Positions 19,372-28,715 are shown, numbered from the stretch's first letter. The stretch is DNA of 64,000 bases from DASWJZ01 sp963846475 (GCA_963846475.1 CAWJVZ010000003.1:1-64000); one strand, 5' to 3'. The notes: generated from the sequence alone by a model not told the origin. Made by a program: numbers and translations.

Positions 19372-22281
19372 TCAGCTCGGCGACGAGGTCGAGGCGGCCG
19401 CGAGCGCCGCGCTGCGTTCCGCCATCGTCTGGATGATGGTCTCGCGGACCCCGGGATCACTGTCCAAGAGCGTCCTGAAGGCGGTCTCGGGGACACTGTA
19501 GAGGGTGGTTGGCTCGGTCGTGACGACCGTCGCTGCGTGCGGCTCGTCCGACAACAGCGCGATCTCCCCGAAATAGTCGCCTGGATTGAGGACGTTCACC
19601 GACCGCTCGTGCCCGTCCTTTGACACGACGACGTCGACCTGCCCAGCGACGATGATGCAGACCCGATCGCCGGGATCGCCCTGGCGAACGACTGTTTCTC
19701 CCTGCCCGTACCGCTCGGTGCGCACGTGTGCCGCGAGGACGGTGAGCGCCTCGGCCGGAAGGCCGCGGAGGAGCGGCACCGCGCGCAGCCGGGCCGCTTC
19801 CACCTCGATGTGCTTCCCTCCCGGCGCGGCCACGCCCGCCTGTTCCTCGTAGAGTCGCCGGTAGAGGCCGTCCGCGCGCATCAGCTCCTCGTGGGTTCCC
19901 TCCTCTACGAGGCGTCCTCCGTCAAGGACGAAGACGTGCTGCGCCCTCGCCGCGGACGTGAGCCTGTGCGTGATCGCGATCGTCGTTCGGTCCCGCCCGA
20001 CCCTGGCCAGCGTGTCCTGAATCCTCGCCTCCGTATCGGGGTCCAGAGCGCTCGTCGCCTCATCCAGGATCAGCACCCGCGGATTGCGGAGGAGCGCGCG
20101 CGCGATTGCGAGCCGCTGCCGCTGGCCGCCGCTCATGCGCACGCCGCGCTCTCCGAGATCCGTGTCGTAACCGGCCGGAAGCGAAGCGACGTACGTGTCG
20201 AGCTCGGCCGCAGCCGCCGCCTCGTGCACCTCGGCGTCGGTCGCCCCGGGGCGCCCGACCATGATGTTCTCCCGGATCGTCGTGTCGAAGACGAACGTGT
20301 CCTGGAACACGAGGCCGATCTGGCCGCGCAACGACTCGATAGTCACTTCACGCAGGTCCGCACCGTCCAGAAGGACGCGTCCCCCGTCCGGATCCCAGAA
20401 GCGCAGAAGGAGATTGATGACGGTGCTCTTACCTGATCCCGAGGGACCCACGATCGCCACGCTCGATCGTGCCGGGATCCGCAGATCGAGATCGTGGAGG
20501 ATGGGGTGCTTCCCGTCGTAGCTGAAGGTCACGCCCTCGAGCCTGATCTCCTCTGCGAGCGGCGGGAGCGTGCTTGCCCCAGGTGTATCGGCGACCACGA
20601 CCGGGGCATCGAGCACCTCCGCAACGCGATCCATCGAGCCGGCAGCCTGCTTGATCGTCCGGCCGACGCCCGCGAGAGCGGTGCACGGCTCGAACAGCGT
20701 AGGAAGCAGCAAAAAGACCGCGATCAGCGCTTCGAGCGCGTGCTGCCGTGCGTCGCCGCTGCTCGCGTGCGCAACCCGGTAGCCGCCGACCCCGAGGATG
20801 AGCAGCTGACCCAAAGTCACAGCCATCGCCGTGCTCGCGTCGAACGCGGAGCCGAGGACGACGAGCTTTCGCACACCGGCGAAGAGCCTCTGAAGGCGGG
20901 CGCGATACGTGGCAATGGTCTGGTCCTCGAGGCCGAACGCCTTGATCAGGCCGTGCGCCGACAGGCTCTCTTGGGTGACGGTTCCGATCTCCCCGAACTG
21001 CGTCTGCACCTGGTAGCTCGCGCGCTGCAGCCGCGTGCTGAGGATGAGGTAGCCGATCCAGAAGAGCGGGATCGTCAGAAGGGCGAGCGTCGCGAGAAGC
21101 GGGTCCAGCACGTACATCGCGAGGAGCGCGGCAGAGCCCTTGAGAATCACGTAGATCCCATCGCGCGTCACTGCTTCCATGCCCTCCCGCACCTGGGCGA
21201 CGTCGGTCGAGAGCCGCGACATGAGGTCGCCCACGTTCGACCGCGCATGGAAGGAATGCGGAAGCCGGAGGAGGCGCGTGAACATCTGCAGCTGAAGTCC
21301 GAAGAGGATGCGCTGGCTGATCCATACGCTCGCGTACGTGCGCCGGAGGCTGATCGGCGTCAGCAGGAGAAAGATGCCGACGAGCAGGAGCATGAACGGA
21401 AGGAGCGCCGATGTGTCCCCGACGGTGATCGAGCCGATGAGCTGGCTGGTCAGCAGCGGAATCGCCACGCTCAACACGACATCGACCACCGTGTACGCCA
21501 TCAGCTCGAGTTCCCGCAACCAGTTGGCTCGCACGAGTGGAACGAGATGACCGAAGAGCTTCCGGGCCGCGGCGCCTCCGCGCGGACCGCGCACGAGGCT
21601 CCTGAGCCACGCTTCCTCGAGCGCCGCGAGTGGCTTCTGGTACGTCTCGATCGCGGCCTCGTCGCGACGCTCGGGGTCGTAGCGGTCGAGGAACGCGCAG
21701 AGCGTCGGGGCGCCGTGGCTCTTTAAGAGGAACGCGACGAACGACGCCGCCGGTCCGCCCGCGCCGGGCGCGAAGATCGAGACCGGCCGGCCGGCGGCGA
21801 GTTCCTCTCGCAGCTCTGCATCGAGGTCCTCGAGCGGCGGCATCGCGCCGGTGCGGGCTGCGACGACGCCGGCGATTCCGTCGGGTACGACAGGCACCGA
21901 GGTGACGGCCGGACCGAATCGGTGAGACATCACCAGCCGTGTAACCGGCCACGCGACAGGCTCGACCGGCAGCTCGGGAGCGACGGCGCGAACGATCGCT
22001 TCTCCGGTCGCCGCATCGTCGAGCACGACGCCCGCCTCGGGCGTGTCGCTACCTGCGGGGTGCGGCGAAGCGTCGACCAGGTAGATGTCGATGGGTCCGC
22101 CGCGCTGGCCCTCGGTCAGCTCGAGAAGCCTCTCGAGCGCTTCCAGGGCGCGCACGGCTTCAATGAGCTCGACGGGTGCCAGGCGTGCGGCGTACGAGCC
22201 ATCAGGCGCATGCACCGAGACTTCATCCTCGGAGTGAGTCAGCCACGCGTTGTCGATCGCGCGCGCCGCCGCCTCAGCCAT
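19372..22281 (-). CDS. ABC exporter with N-terminal peptidase-MA-like and C-terminal cNMP-binding domains
   Basis: An intact frame of 969 residues from ATG 22281. Residues 1-250 resemble a gluzincin peptidase MA-like domain (IDIYLVDASPHP, VVPDGIAGVVAA, ASFVAFLLKSHGAPTLCAFLD), but the HExxH zinc site is missing (LVMSHRFGPAV). Residues about 260-560 are an ABC type-1 six-helix exporter domain. Residues about 600-840 are the nucleotide-binding domain: VGPSGSGKST, Q-loop VFQDTFVFD, signature RMSGGQRQRLA, Walker B VLILDEATSALD, H-loop ITHRL. The final 130 residues are a cyclic-nucleotide-binding domain (VVRQGDPGDRVCIIVAGQVDVVV, LNPGDYFGEIALL). It is half of a homodimeric exporter. The start overlaps the subtilase stop by 8 bases, so translation is coupled. 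Confidence 0.9.
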   Translation of the reverse strand: MAEAAARAIDNAWLTHSEDEVSVHAPDGSYAARLAPVELIEAVRALEALERLLELTEGQRGGPIDIYLVDASPHPAGSDTPEAGVVLDDAATGEAIVRAVAPELPVEPVAWPVTRLVMSHRFGPAVTSVPVVPDGIAGVVAARTGAMPPLEDLDAELREELAAGRPVSIFAPGAGGPAASFVAFLLKSHGAPTLCAFLDRYDPERRDEAAIETYQKPLAALEEAWLRSLVRGPRGGAAARKLFGHLVPLVRANWLRELELMAYTVVDVVLSVAIPLLTSQLIGSITVGDTSALLPFMLLLVGIFLLLTPISLRRTYASVWISQRILFGLQLQMFTRLLRLPHSFHARSNVGDLMSRLSTDVAQVREGMEAVTRDGIYVILKGSAALLAMYVLDPLLATLALLTIPLFWIGYLILSTRLQRASYQVQTQFGEIGTVTQESLSAHGLIKAFGLEDQTIATYRARLQRLFAGVRKLVVLGSAFDASTAMAVTLGQLLILGVGGYRVAHASSGDARQHALEALIAVFLLLPTLFEPCTALAGVGRTIKQAAGSMDRVAEVLDAPVVVADTPGASTLPPLAEEIRLEGVTFSYDGKHPILHDLDLRIPARSSVAIVGPSGSGKSTVINLLLRFWDPDGGRVLLDGADLREVTIESLRGQIGLVFQDTFVFDTTIRENIMVGRPGATDAEVHEAAAAAELDTYVASLPAGYDTDLGERGVRMSGGQRQRLAIARALLRNPRVLILDEATSALDPDTEARIQDTLARVGRDRTTIAITHRLTSAARAQHVFVLDGGRLVEEGTHEELMRADGLYRRLYEEQAGVAAPGGKHIEVEAARLRAVPLLRGLPAEALTVLAAHVRTERYGQGETVVRQGDPGDRVCIIVAGQVDVVVSKDGHERSVNVLNPGDYFGEIALLSDEPHAATVVTTEPTTLYSVPETAFRTLLDSDPGVRETIIQTMAERSAALAAASTSSPS

Positions 22282-23167
22282 CAGGTTCTCCAACGACCGG
22301 GGCACTTGGCAGCTCGCCCGCGTCCCCAGAGCGTGTGGTGTTCGCGGCGAGGGCATGGAGGACGACCTTCATCTGGAACACGTTGAGATCGGGATGCTTT
22401 CCGAGGATCCTCGTTACGACACCCGCGACATGCGGGGCGGCGAAGCTGTTCCCGGTGACCGTGATGTAGCCACCGTTCCGCCACGGCACGCGCACGTCGA
22501 TTCCGAGCGCTCCGAACTCAACCGGCGGCGTGGGGTTGTAGTAGACGAGGTCCTCGTCCTTGCGGTCGTGCGACGCGACCGAGATCACCGAGCCGAAGAC
22601 CGACGGAAAGGAGGGAATCGGCTCGTTGTTCGCAGCCGTCACGAGCATTACGTTGCGGAAGTACGCCAGGTCGGCGAGCTCATGGAGGACGGCGAAGAAT
22701 TCCTTCTTGGTCGTCCCCAGGCTCAGGTTGCAGACCTGCATCCCGTTGTCGATCGCCCAGCGTATCCCGGCTGCGAACACGGAGGCGCGGCCGAGCAAGA
22801 GCTTCCCCAGGACTCTGACGCTGTACAGCTCGCAGTCGGGTGCGAGGGAGCGAATGATTCCGGCGCAGGCAGTCCCGTGTCCGTAGGCATCCTCGTGGGG
22901 GTCGGTTTCGACAACGAGCTCCCCGCCCCGCTCGACGATCTTGACGTAGCCGCTGACCCGGCCGCCGATCTGTGGATGGCCAGCGTCGATGCCACTGTCG
23001 ATGACCGCGACCTTTACGCCCGCCCCAGTGCTCCCGTCCCATGCCCACTCGGGCGTGATGCCATCGATCGGCAGCCCGGGTGCGCACATGCGGAGCGCCT
23101 CGGGCGCGAACTGAGCCGACCAGGCGGGACGGCGGCTCACCGAACCGCCTGGACGTCGCCGGCTCAC
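22274..23167 (-). CDS. Subtilisin-like serine protease (S8)
   Basis: 297 residues with an intact catalytic triad: Asp in AVIDSGIDAGHP, His in YGHGTACAGII and Ser in TGNSFAAPHVAG; the oxyanion Asn lies in TAANNEP. There is no clear signal peptide, so it may act inside the cell, as maturation proteases do. The chosen start is GTG 23167, which overlaps the TGA of the GAF gene (GTGA), the usual sign of coupled translation; a later GTG at 23140 is possible. It is the middle gene of GAF-subtilase-ABC. The context suggests processing of the exporter's substrate, perhaps the peptide at 18835, but nothing in the sequence proves that. Confidence 0.87.
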   Translation of the reverse strand: MSRRRPGGSVSRRPAWSAQFAPEALRMCAPGLPIDGITPEWAWDGSTGAGVKVAVIDSGIDAGHPQIGGRVSGYVKIVERGGELVVETDPHEDAYGHGTACAGIIRSLAPDCELYSVRVLGKLLLGRASVFAAGIRWAIDNGMQVCNLSLGTTKKEFFAVLHELADLAYFRNVMLVTAANNEPIPSFPSVFGSVISVASHDRKDEDLVYYNPTPPVEFGALGIDVRVPWRNGGYITVTGNSFAAPHVAGVVTRILGKHPDLNVFQMKVVLHALAANTTRSGDAGELPSAPVVGEPDG

Positions 23168-24051
23168 CGATGCGCCCCGGCCTCGCCGGAACGAGACCGC
23201 GTGCGGAGGTAGTCGGCAAAGCCCCGGAGCATCTCCTGGCACGCGCCAAGCTCATCCTCGCCGTACTGGCTCAGCTCGTGAACGAGCTCCGTGAGCTCGC
23301 GCGCCCGGCCGTATGCGGGATCTTCCTCGACGCGGGCCGCGAATGCGGTCGCCCCGTTGCGTATCTCCTCGTGGACACCATCGCCGTCGCCGAGCGAGTC
23401 CAGCACTTCACCGAGCAGTGCCCCGAGACTGTGATGCGCTCGAGACTGACGAATGGCGACCGCGGCCAGCTTCGCGAACAGGCCGAGTGTCTCTACGTCG
23501 TGCTCGGTGAAGGAGCTGTCTCCGTCTTTGTCCACGACCTCCAACACACCGATGATCCGGTCGTCGTAAGAGAGCGGGACGCACAGGATGCTCTGAGGGA
23601 CGTACGAGAGACTCTCCGCGATCTCGGGCGCGACCCGCGGATCTCCCCCCGCATCGGAGACGGCCATCGGCTGACCGCTCGCCGCTACGAGTCCGGCGAT
23701 GCCGTGCCCGAGCGGCACCCGCAGCCCCTTCACCTCCTCCGCGTCCACACCGAGAGTGACGTCGAAGACGAGCTCGTCACCTTCCTTGTCCAGGAGGAGC
23801 AGCACGGCACTCTCGGCGTCGATGACATCCGCCGCCGTCTCGACGATCATCCTCAGCAACTCGGAGTGGCTGACCGGCGAGCTGAGCGTCCCCGCAGCGA
23901 TTGCCACCTTCAGGAGCTCCCGCAGGTTTCCCGCGAAGGTCTGGTCCACGATTCGGTCACGCAGGGCTTCGATCTCGTCTTGTTGGCGGGCGATCGTCTC
24001 GTCGGCTCCAGCCAACGCGTCGGCCAGGTCGCCGCGCACATCGTCCGTCAC
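23164..24051 (-). CDS. GAF-domain sensor/regulatory protein
   Basis: 295 residues from GTG 24051, preceded by GGGGAGG about 8 bases upstream. Residues about 10-30 form a short coiled coil (ADETIARQQDEIEALRDRI). Residues about 60-210 are a GAF domain (ETAADVIDAESAVLLLLD, PLGHGIAGLVAASGQP, ILCVPLSYDDRIIGVLEV). The last 80 residues are helical, and no kinase, cyclase or DNA-binding output domain is seen. It is the first gene of the three-gene minus-strand operon and may sense a small molecule that controls the downstream protease and exporter. Confidence 0.85.
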   Translation of the reverse strand: MTDDVRGDLADALAGADETIARQQDEIEALRDRIVDQTFAGNLRELLKVAIAAGTLSSPVSHSELLRMIVETAADVIDAESAVLLLLDKEGDELVFDVTLGVDAEEVKGLRVPLGHGIAGLVAASGQPMAVSDAGGDPRVAPEIAESLSYVPQSILCVPLSYDDRIIGVLEVVDKDGDSSFTEHDVETLGLFAKLAAVAIRQSRAHHSLGALLGEVLDSLGDGDGVHEEIRNGATAFAARVEEDPAYGRARELTELVHELSQYGEDELGACQEMLRGFADYLRTRSRSGEAGAHR

Positions 24052-24232
24052 CCCGAAACCTCCCCGCCGTAGGTGGTGCAAACACCAGCAAGCATACGAC
24101 CCTCGTCAGGTCTCAGGGTCGCCGCAGAGAGGGTCGTAGTCGATCGCCCGCCATCTTAGAGTGGACGGTTTCGGTCGATCAAGGCGCGAGAGGGCTTGAT
24201 CCACGCCCGCGGCCTTCGTAACGTTCCCGGTC

Positions 24233-26395
24233 GTGTCGGCCTCCTCGGTCGAGGACATGGGAAAGGCGCCACGCCGGCGGGGCTCCGCTCGGTTGCGTGT
24301 GGTGTGGAGAAGATACTGGTGGCTCATCGCGACGGCTGTCGGCCTCGGCGCGTTCGTATTCGCTTTCGTCGGTACGGAGGGCGGCATCCTCGCCCGTCTG
24401 CACGGGGCGGTGCTGCTGCTGCCGCTCGGAACATCCGCGGACACAGCAGGCGACTCCACCCTGGTCCAGATCGCGCGCATCACCGCCCCGATCGTCTTCG
24501 CGTACGTCACCTACCGCGCGCTTTTCGTCCTTTTCGGCGAGCGGGTTCAGGGCGCTCGAGCGAGCGTCAAGCGAAACCACACGGTGGTCTACGGGCTCGG
24601 AAGCCAGGGGCAGGCGCTGGTGGACAGCCTGCTCGAAGGAAGGAAGGTCGTCGCCGTCGAGCTCGACCCGACTAACGTCGCAGTGCGCCGTCTTCGGGAT
24701 GCAGGCGCGGTCGTTCTCATCGGGGACGCCACCGATCCGGAGCTCGCTCGAAAAGCGAACGTGGAACATGCCCGCTACGTCGTCTCGACGTGCGGCCAGG
24801 ATGCCGTCAATGCGCAGGTCGGCGCAAATCTGCTCACCCAGTCCCGCGCGCAAGACAAGCCTCTCGACGTCTTCATTCACATCGCCGACCCGCGCCTGTA
24901 CGCCTTTCTGGTGCACCGCTCGCTGCCGAAGCCCGACTTGCGGCTCGAGTTCTTCAACATCTACGAGCGCGGGGCGCGCAGCCTCGTCGAGGAAGCCGCT
25001 CGCGCTGGGCGTCCGCAACCTCACACCGTTCTGGTCGTGGGCGCAGGGCAACTCGGCATGTCGCTCATCTCGCTGATCGCACGCGATCGAAATGAGCTGC
25101 TGACCTCGAACGCAAGCGAGGGGAAAGTGCGGATCCACGTCGTCGACCGAGAGGCGCGCTCCCGCGTCCAACAGCTCGCCGACCGGTACTCGCGGCTGCG
25201 CGACGTCTGCGATGTCGAGCCCCACGACATCGACGTGGAGTCACCCGCGTTCGACCATCTACTCGACCGCGAGTCGAGGATAGGCGCGGTCGACGTCGGG
25301 TTCGTCTGTTTCGACAGCGACAGCCTCACGATCTCGACCACGCTCAACCTCCTGAACCAGGCCCGCGACCGCTTCCCCGTCGTGGCGCGGGTCACTCAGG
25401 GGAGCAAAGGCATTGCCGGGCTGATTGACGGAGCCGCGACAGGTGTGTTCCGGCCGCTCAGCCTGACGGAGCGAGCGTGCCGGGCCGACCTCGTGCTCGA
25501 GGGCATCCGCGGACAGCTCGCCCTCCAGGTCCACCGTGTCTACCGGCAGCAGCAACTCACCGGACGGTACGACGGTCCTCGGGAAGACTTGCCGGAGGAC
25601 GTGAGTGAACGCAATCTGCGGCACGCAGACGACATCTCGCGTCAGCTCGAGGCCGTGGGTTACCGCCTCGGGCCGCTGATCGACTGGGGACAGCCGCTTC
25701 CCGTCCTCGCTGAGCACGAGGTGGAGCGCATGGCAGCGATGGAGCACGAGCGGTGGGTACGGGAACGCTTGGCCGACGGGTGGCACGCGGGGCCGGTCAA
25801 GGACGAGGACTCACGAATCCATCCGGACATCGTCTCTTGGCGCGAGCTTCCAGACGAACAGCGGGAGATCAACCGTCGACTCGTACGTGCACGCCCAGCG
25901 ATACTCGCGCGCGTCGGAGTACAGATCTACATGGCCGACGTTCAGGAGATGCTGGCGCGGGCGTTGCACGAGGCCTATCTCGAACAGAGGCTCGGTGCCG
26001 GCGAGCGGCTGGGGTCGACCCCGAGCCTGACGAGTTGGAGCGAGCTCCATGATGAGTTCAAGCTGTCGAGTCGCCGAAATGCCGCCGACATCAGCTCAGT
26101 CGTTGCGACCCTCGGTTACAACGTTCGCCCTGCCTCTGGCCAGGAGAGCTCGCTCGTCCTCACCGAGGACGAGATCGACGTGCTTGCCGAGCGTGTTCAC
26201 GAGCGCTGGGTCGACGAGAGAGAGACGGGCGGGTGGCGCAGGGGGGCAAAGAGGGACGACGCCGAGCGGATCCACCCCGATCTCGTGCCATGGGACGACC
26301 TGCCTGATGACCGACGCGAGATCGACCGGCAGCTACTGCGCAAGTTGCCGGAGGTGCTCGAGGATGTCGACCTCGTGCTGGAGAGAGCCGGATGA
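24233..26395 (+). CDS. Two-TM protein with tandem TrkA-N-like and RyR domains
   Basis: An intact frame of 720 residues (start GTG 24233, or ATG 24257). Two N-terminal TM helices (WWLIATAVGLGAFVFAF; APIVFAYVTYRALFVLF) are separated by a loop with no TVGYG potassium filter. Two Rossmann NAD-binding units follow, of TrkA-N type (VVYGLGSQGQALVDSLLEG near residue 120; VLVVGAGQLGMSLISLIA near 265). The C-terminus has two RyR domains, the repeat of ryanodine receptors: one with AMEHERWVRERLADGWHAG and IHPDIVSWRELP, a second with VHERWVDERETGGWRRGAK and IHPDLVPWDDLP. The protein is a likely membrane sensor or channel-like effector. It is followed by the TIR-TM gene on the same strand. Confidence 0.85.
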   Translation: MSASSVEDMGKAPRRRGSARLRVVWRRYWWLIATAVGLGAFVFAFVGTEGGILARLHGAVLLLPLGTSADTAGDSTLVQIARITAPIVFAYVTYRALFVLFGERVQGARASVKRNHTVVYGLGSQGQALVDSLLEGRKVVAVELDPTNVAVRRLRDAGAVVLIGDATDPELARKANVEHARYVVSTCGQDAVNAQVGANLLTQSRAQDKPLDVFIHIADPRLYAFLVHRSLPKPDLRLEFFNIYERGARSLVEEAARAGRPQPHTVLVVGAGQLGMSLISLIARDRNELLTSNASEGKVRIHVVDREARSRVQQLADRYSRLRDVCDVEPHDIDVESPAFDHLLDRESRIGAVDVGFVCFDSDSLTISTTLNLLNQARDRFPVVARVTQGSKGIAGLIDGAATGVFRPLSLTERACRADLVLEGIRGQLALQVHRVYRQQQLTGRYDGPREDLPEDVSERNLRHADDISRQLEAVGYRLGPLIDWGQPLPVLAEHEVERMAAMEHERWVRERLADGWHAGPVKDEDSRIHPDIVSWRELPDEQREINRRLVRARPAILARVGVQIYMADVQEMLARALHEAYLEQRLGAGERLGSTPSLTSWSELHDEFKLSSRRNAADISSVVATLGYNVRPASGQESSLVLTEDEIDVLAERVHERWVDERETGGWRRGAKRDDAERIHPDLVPWDDLPDDRREIDRQLLRKLPEVLEDVDLVLERAG

Positions 26396-26444
26396 GCCGC
26401 TTCCCAGCGGTTCGCCCCTCCCTCGCGGCGCGGCCCGTCAAGCG

Positions 26445-26474
26445 TTGACGATCGTCTATGGCCGTGCGTTAATT
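26445..26474 (+). promoter_or_regulatory. Possible promoter upstream of the TIR receptor-like gene
   Basis: TTGACG at 26445-26450 with TTAATT at 26469-26474, spacing 18, in a relatively AT-rich spot of the 226-bp gap before ATG 26622. The long remaining leader makes it only a candidate. Confidence 0.3.
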
Positions 26475-26621
26475 CGGATACAGCGGCGAACAGAGGCGGA
26501 GGATGGGGCGAGCGTACGACATTTCGGCCTGCTCACGGGGCGACCCGAGACTGTTGCGCGCATCCAAGTGGAGCTGCCTTCGCAGGCTCACGAACGGCTA
26601 CGAGAGTTTGACTCACCTGCG

Positions 26622-28715
26622 ATGAGCAGAGCGCAGCCGACCAAGTCGCGCGGCGGAGGCCGCAGGAAACGTGCCCTGCGAATCTTCGTGAACTACCGGC
26701 GCGAGGATTCCTCCGGCCACGCCGGCCGACTCTACGACGACCTCGCCGAGCGGTTCGGCAGCGACGAGATCTTCATCGACATCGACAAGATCGAGCCTGG
26801 ACTCGACTTCGGCGACTCGATCGAACGCGCTCTGGACAGCTGTGACGTGGTCCTCGCCGTCATCGGCAGACAGTGGCTGAGCCTCGCGGACACTCAAGGA
26901 CGCCGACGTCTGGACAACCCGGACGACTACGTTCGCCTCGAACTCGAGGCCGCGCTCGCCCATGGCACGCGTGTGATCCCGATACGAGTGCAGGGAACCG
27001 AGATGCCGAGCTCTGTCGACCTGCCCGACAGCCTCCGCGCACTGGCGCGCCGCCACGCCGTAGAGCTGAGTGACACGCGCTGGCGTTACGACGTCGAGAG
27101 CTTGGCCGCCGTCCTCGAGCGGATCTCAGCAGACAATGCCGAGAGAGAGCGCCTCGAACTGCAAAAAATCGCGGAGGAAGGAGCCGAGCGCGAGCGCATC
27201 GCCGAAGAGGAGCGCGAGCGCATCGCCGAAGCGGAGCGCGAGCGCGCGGCACAAGAGAACGCGGAACGGGAGAGCGCAGAGGAAGCCGAGCTGGCACGCA
27301 TCGCGGCCGCAGAGGCCGAAGCGGAGCGGGCACGCATCGCGGCCGCAGAGGCCGAAGCGGAGCGGGGGCGCGCTGAGGAAGCCGAGCGGGAGCGCCTCGC
27401 GGCCGCCGAGGCCGAAGCGGAGCGGAGCGCGCTGAGGAAGCCGAGCGGGAGCGCCTCGCGGCCGCCGAGGCGGAGGCGGAGCGGTTACGCACTGAGCGGG
27501 CCCGGCGCGAGCAGGAGGAGCGCGTGGCACAGGAGGAAGCCGAGCGCACGCAGATCGCGGCTGAAGCTGCTCGAAGGCAGAACGAGCAGGAGCGACTAGC
27601 TCGCGAAAGGGCCGAGCGCGAGCGGTTGGCCGCTGCAGAGAAGCAACGCCTCGCTGCCGAAGCGGAGCGGGCGCAGGTAGCCAGAGCAGAGGCGGAGCGG
27701 GTTGCGGCGGACAAGGCTGCGCGCGAGCGCGAGAAACAAGCTGCGCAACGCGCACGTAAGCAGAGCGAGGCCGAGAAGAAATCCGGATCAGCGCGTCCGA
27801 CCGCGCCAGTCGCCGGAAACCTTCAGACGACGAGCGCTCCGGCCTCGGCGGGCACTGGACGCGCTGCGACCACAGCGCCGACCGGCGCGCGCGACAGACC
27901 CCGCGCTAAGGACCGCGTGACGGCGACCCGCCGGCGGCTCGTGCTCGGAATCGCCGCAGCAGCTGTCTGTACTCGGCATCGCCGCAGTACTGGCGTTCAC
28001 TCTCCTCGCCGGGGACAAAGAAGAGGTCGCCGCGCCCAAGTCTTCTGCTCCGTCGAGCTCGCTCACCCCCGACGATCGCCGGAACAACGCGCCCTGGGAA
28101 TCCGCTGGCTGCGCAACGGGGGACTTGGAACGGGTCGCCGGACACGTCTTCGATTCAATGGCGTCGGTGCCGGAGCAGCGCGCAATGCACCGTCATCGGC
28201 GGTGCGACGTCGGCGACCTACCGGCTCCGTGCTGGCGATGTCGGAAGTCGTATCCGCGTCTCGGTCACAGCATCGAATGCGGCGGGATCCCGGACGACCG
28301 CCTCGAAGCTCAGCGCCGTTGTTGCGCCCGCGCTCGTACCACCGAAGAGCTCCGTGCGTCCGACTGTTTGGGTCGAGCAAGAAGAAGGGTCGGCTCTCGC
28401 GGCCGGGAAGGGAACCTGGCGTGGCACCAAGCCATTCGTATACCTACGCGTGGCTTCGCTGTAATGCCAAAGGCTCGGGATGCACTCGCATAGGCGGCGT
28501 ACGCGGCAGGCATACGAGCTGCTCTCGCAGGACGTTGGCCGAAGAATCAGAATCGAAGTCCGCGCGTCGAGCGCTGCCGGTCGTACGGTTGTGCGGTCGT
28601 GCGCCGCTCCAGTGGTAGATCCGAAGCCCGCGCCGTACCTACGCCGACTCCTGCACCTGCGCCCGATCCATCGCCACCGCCGATCGTGCCCGTCGACCCA
28701 CCGCTAGACCCGTGA
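26622..28715 (+). CDS. TIR-coiled coil-TM-Ig-repeat receptor-like protein, frameshifted
   Basis: About 697 residues from ATG 26622. Residues about 15-165 are a TIR domain (LRIFVNYRREDSSGHAGRLYDDL, EIFIDIDKIEPG, VVLAVIGRQW, YVRLELEAAL with the candidate catalytic Glu). About 210 residues of charged Glu/Arg/Ala coiled coil follow, then one TM helix (RRLVLGIAAAAV then AVLAFTLLAGD near 27960). Outside the membrane lie two Ig-like repeats of the type ATYRLRAGDVGSRIRVSVTASNAAGS and YELLSQDVGRRIRIEVRASSAAG, and a Pro-rich tail (VPTPTPAPAPDPSPPP) to TGA 28715. Breaks lie near 27430, 27965, 28190, 28465 and 28645. A cytoplasmic TIR with an external sensor-like half is receptor architecture. It lies downstream of the RyR gene. 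Confidence 0.72.
27294..27480 (+). repeat. In-frame tandem repeats encoding the coiled coil
   Basis: Two exact 36-base units at 27294-27329 and 27330-27365 encode ARIAAAEAEAER. A longer 60-base unit beginning with GCGCGCTGAGG at 27368 recurs at 27427, only 59 bases later. The missing base (a GGGGG run in the first copy, GGA in the second) is exactly where the reading frame breaks. Confidence 0.8.

Noticed and set aside
20494..21726. 410-residue plus-strand open frame
   Set aside because: Antisense of the ABC exporter, which has all family motifs.
24179..25225. 348-residue minus-strand open frame
   Set aside because: Antisense of the intact TrkA-N/RyR gene; no recognisable domain.
24233..26395. 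Potassium channel call for the two-TM protein
   Set aside because: No TVGYG-type selectivity filter between the helices; only a membrane protein with TrkA-N and RyR domains is supported.
27150..27800. Repetitive GC-rich stretch considered as CRISPR or minisatellite
   Set aside because: Repeats are in-frame codon repeats for a Glu/Arg/Ala coiled coil, with no spacers and no cas genes.
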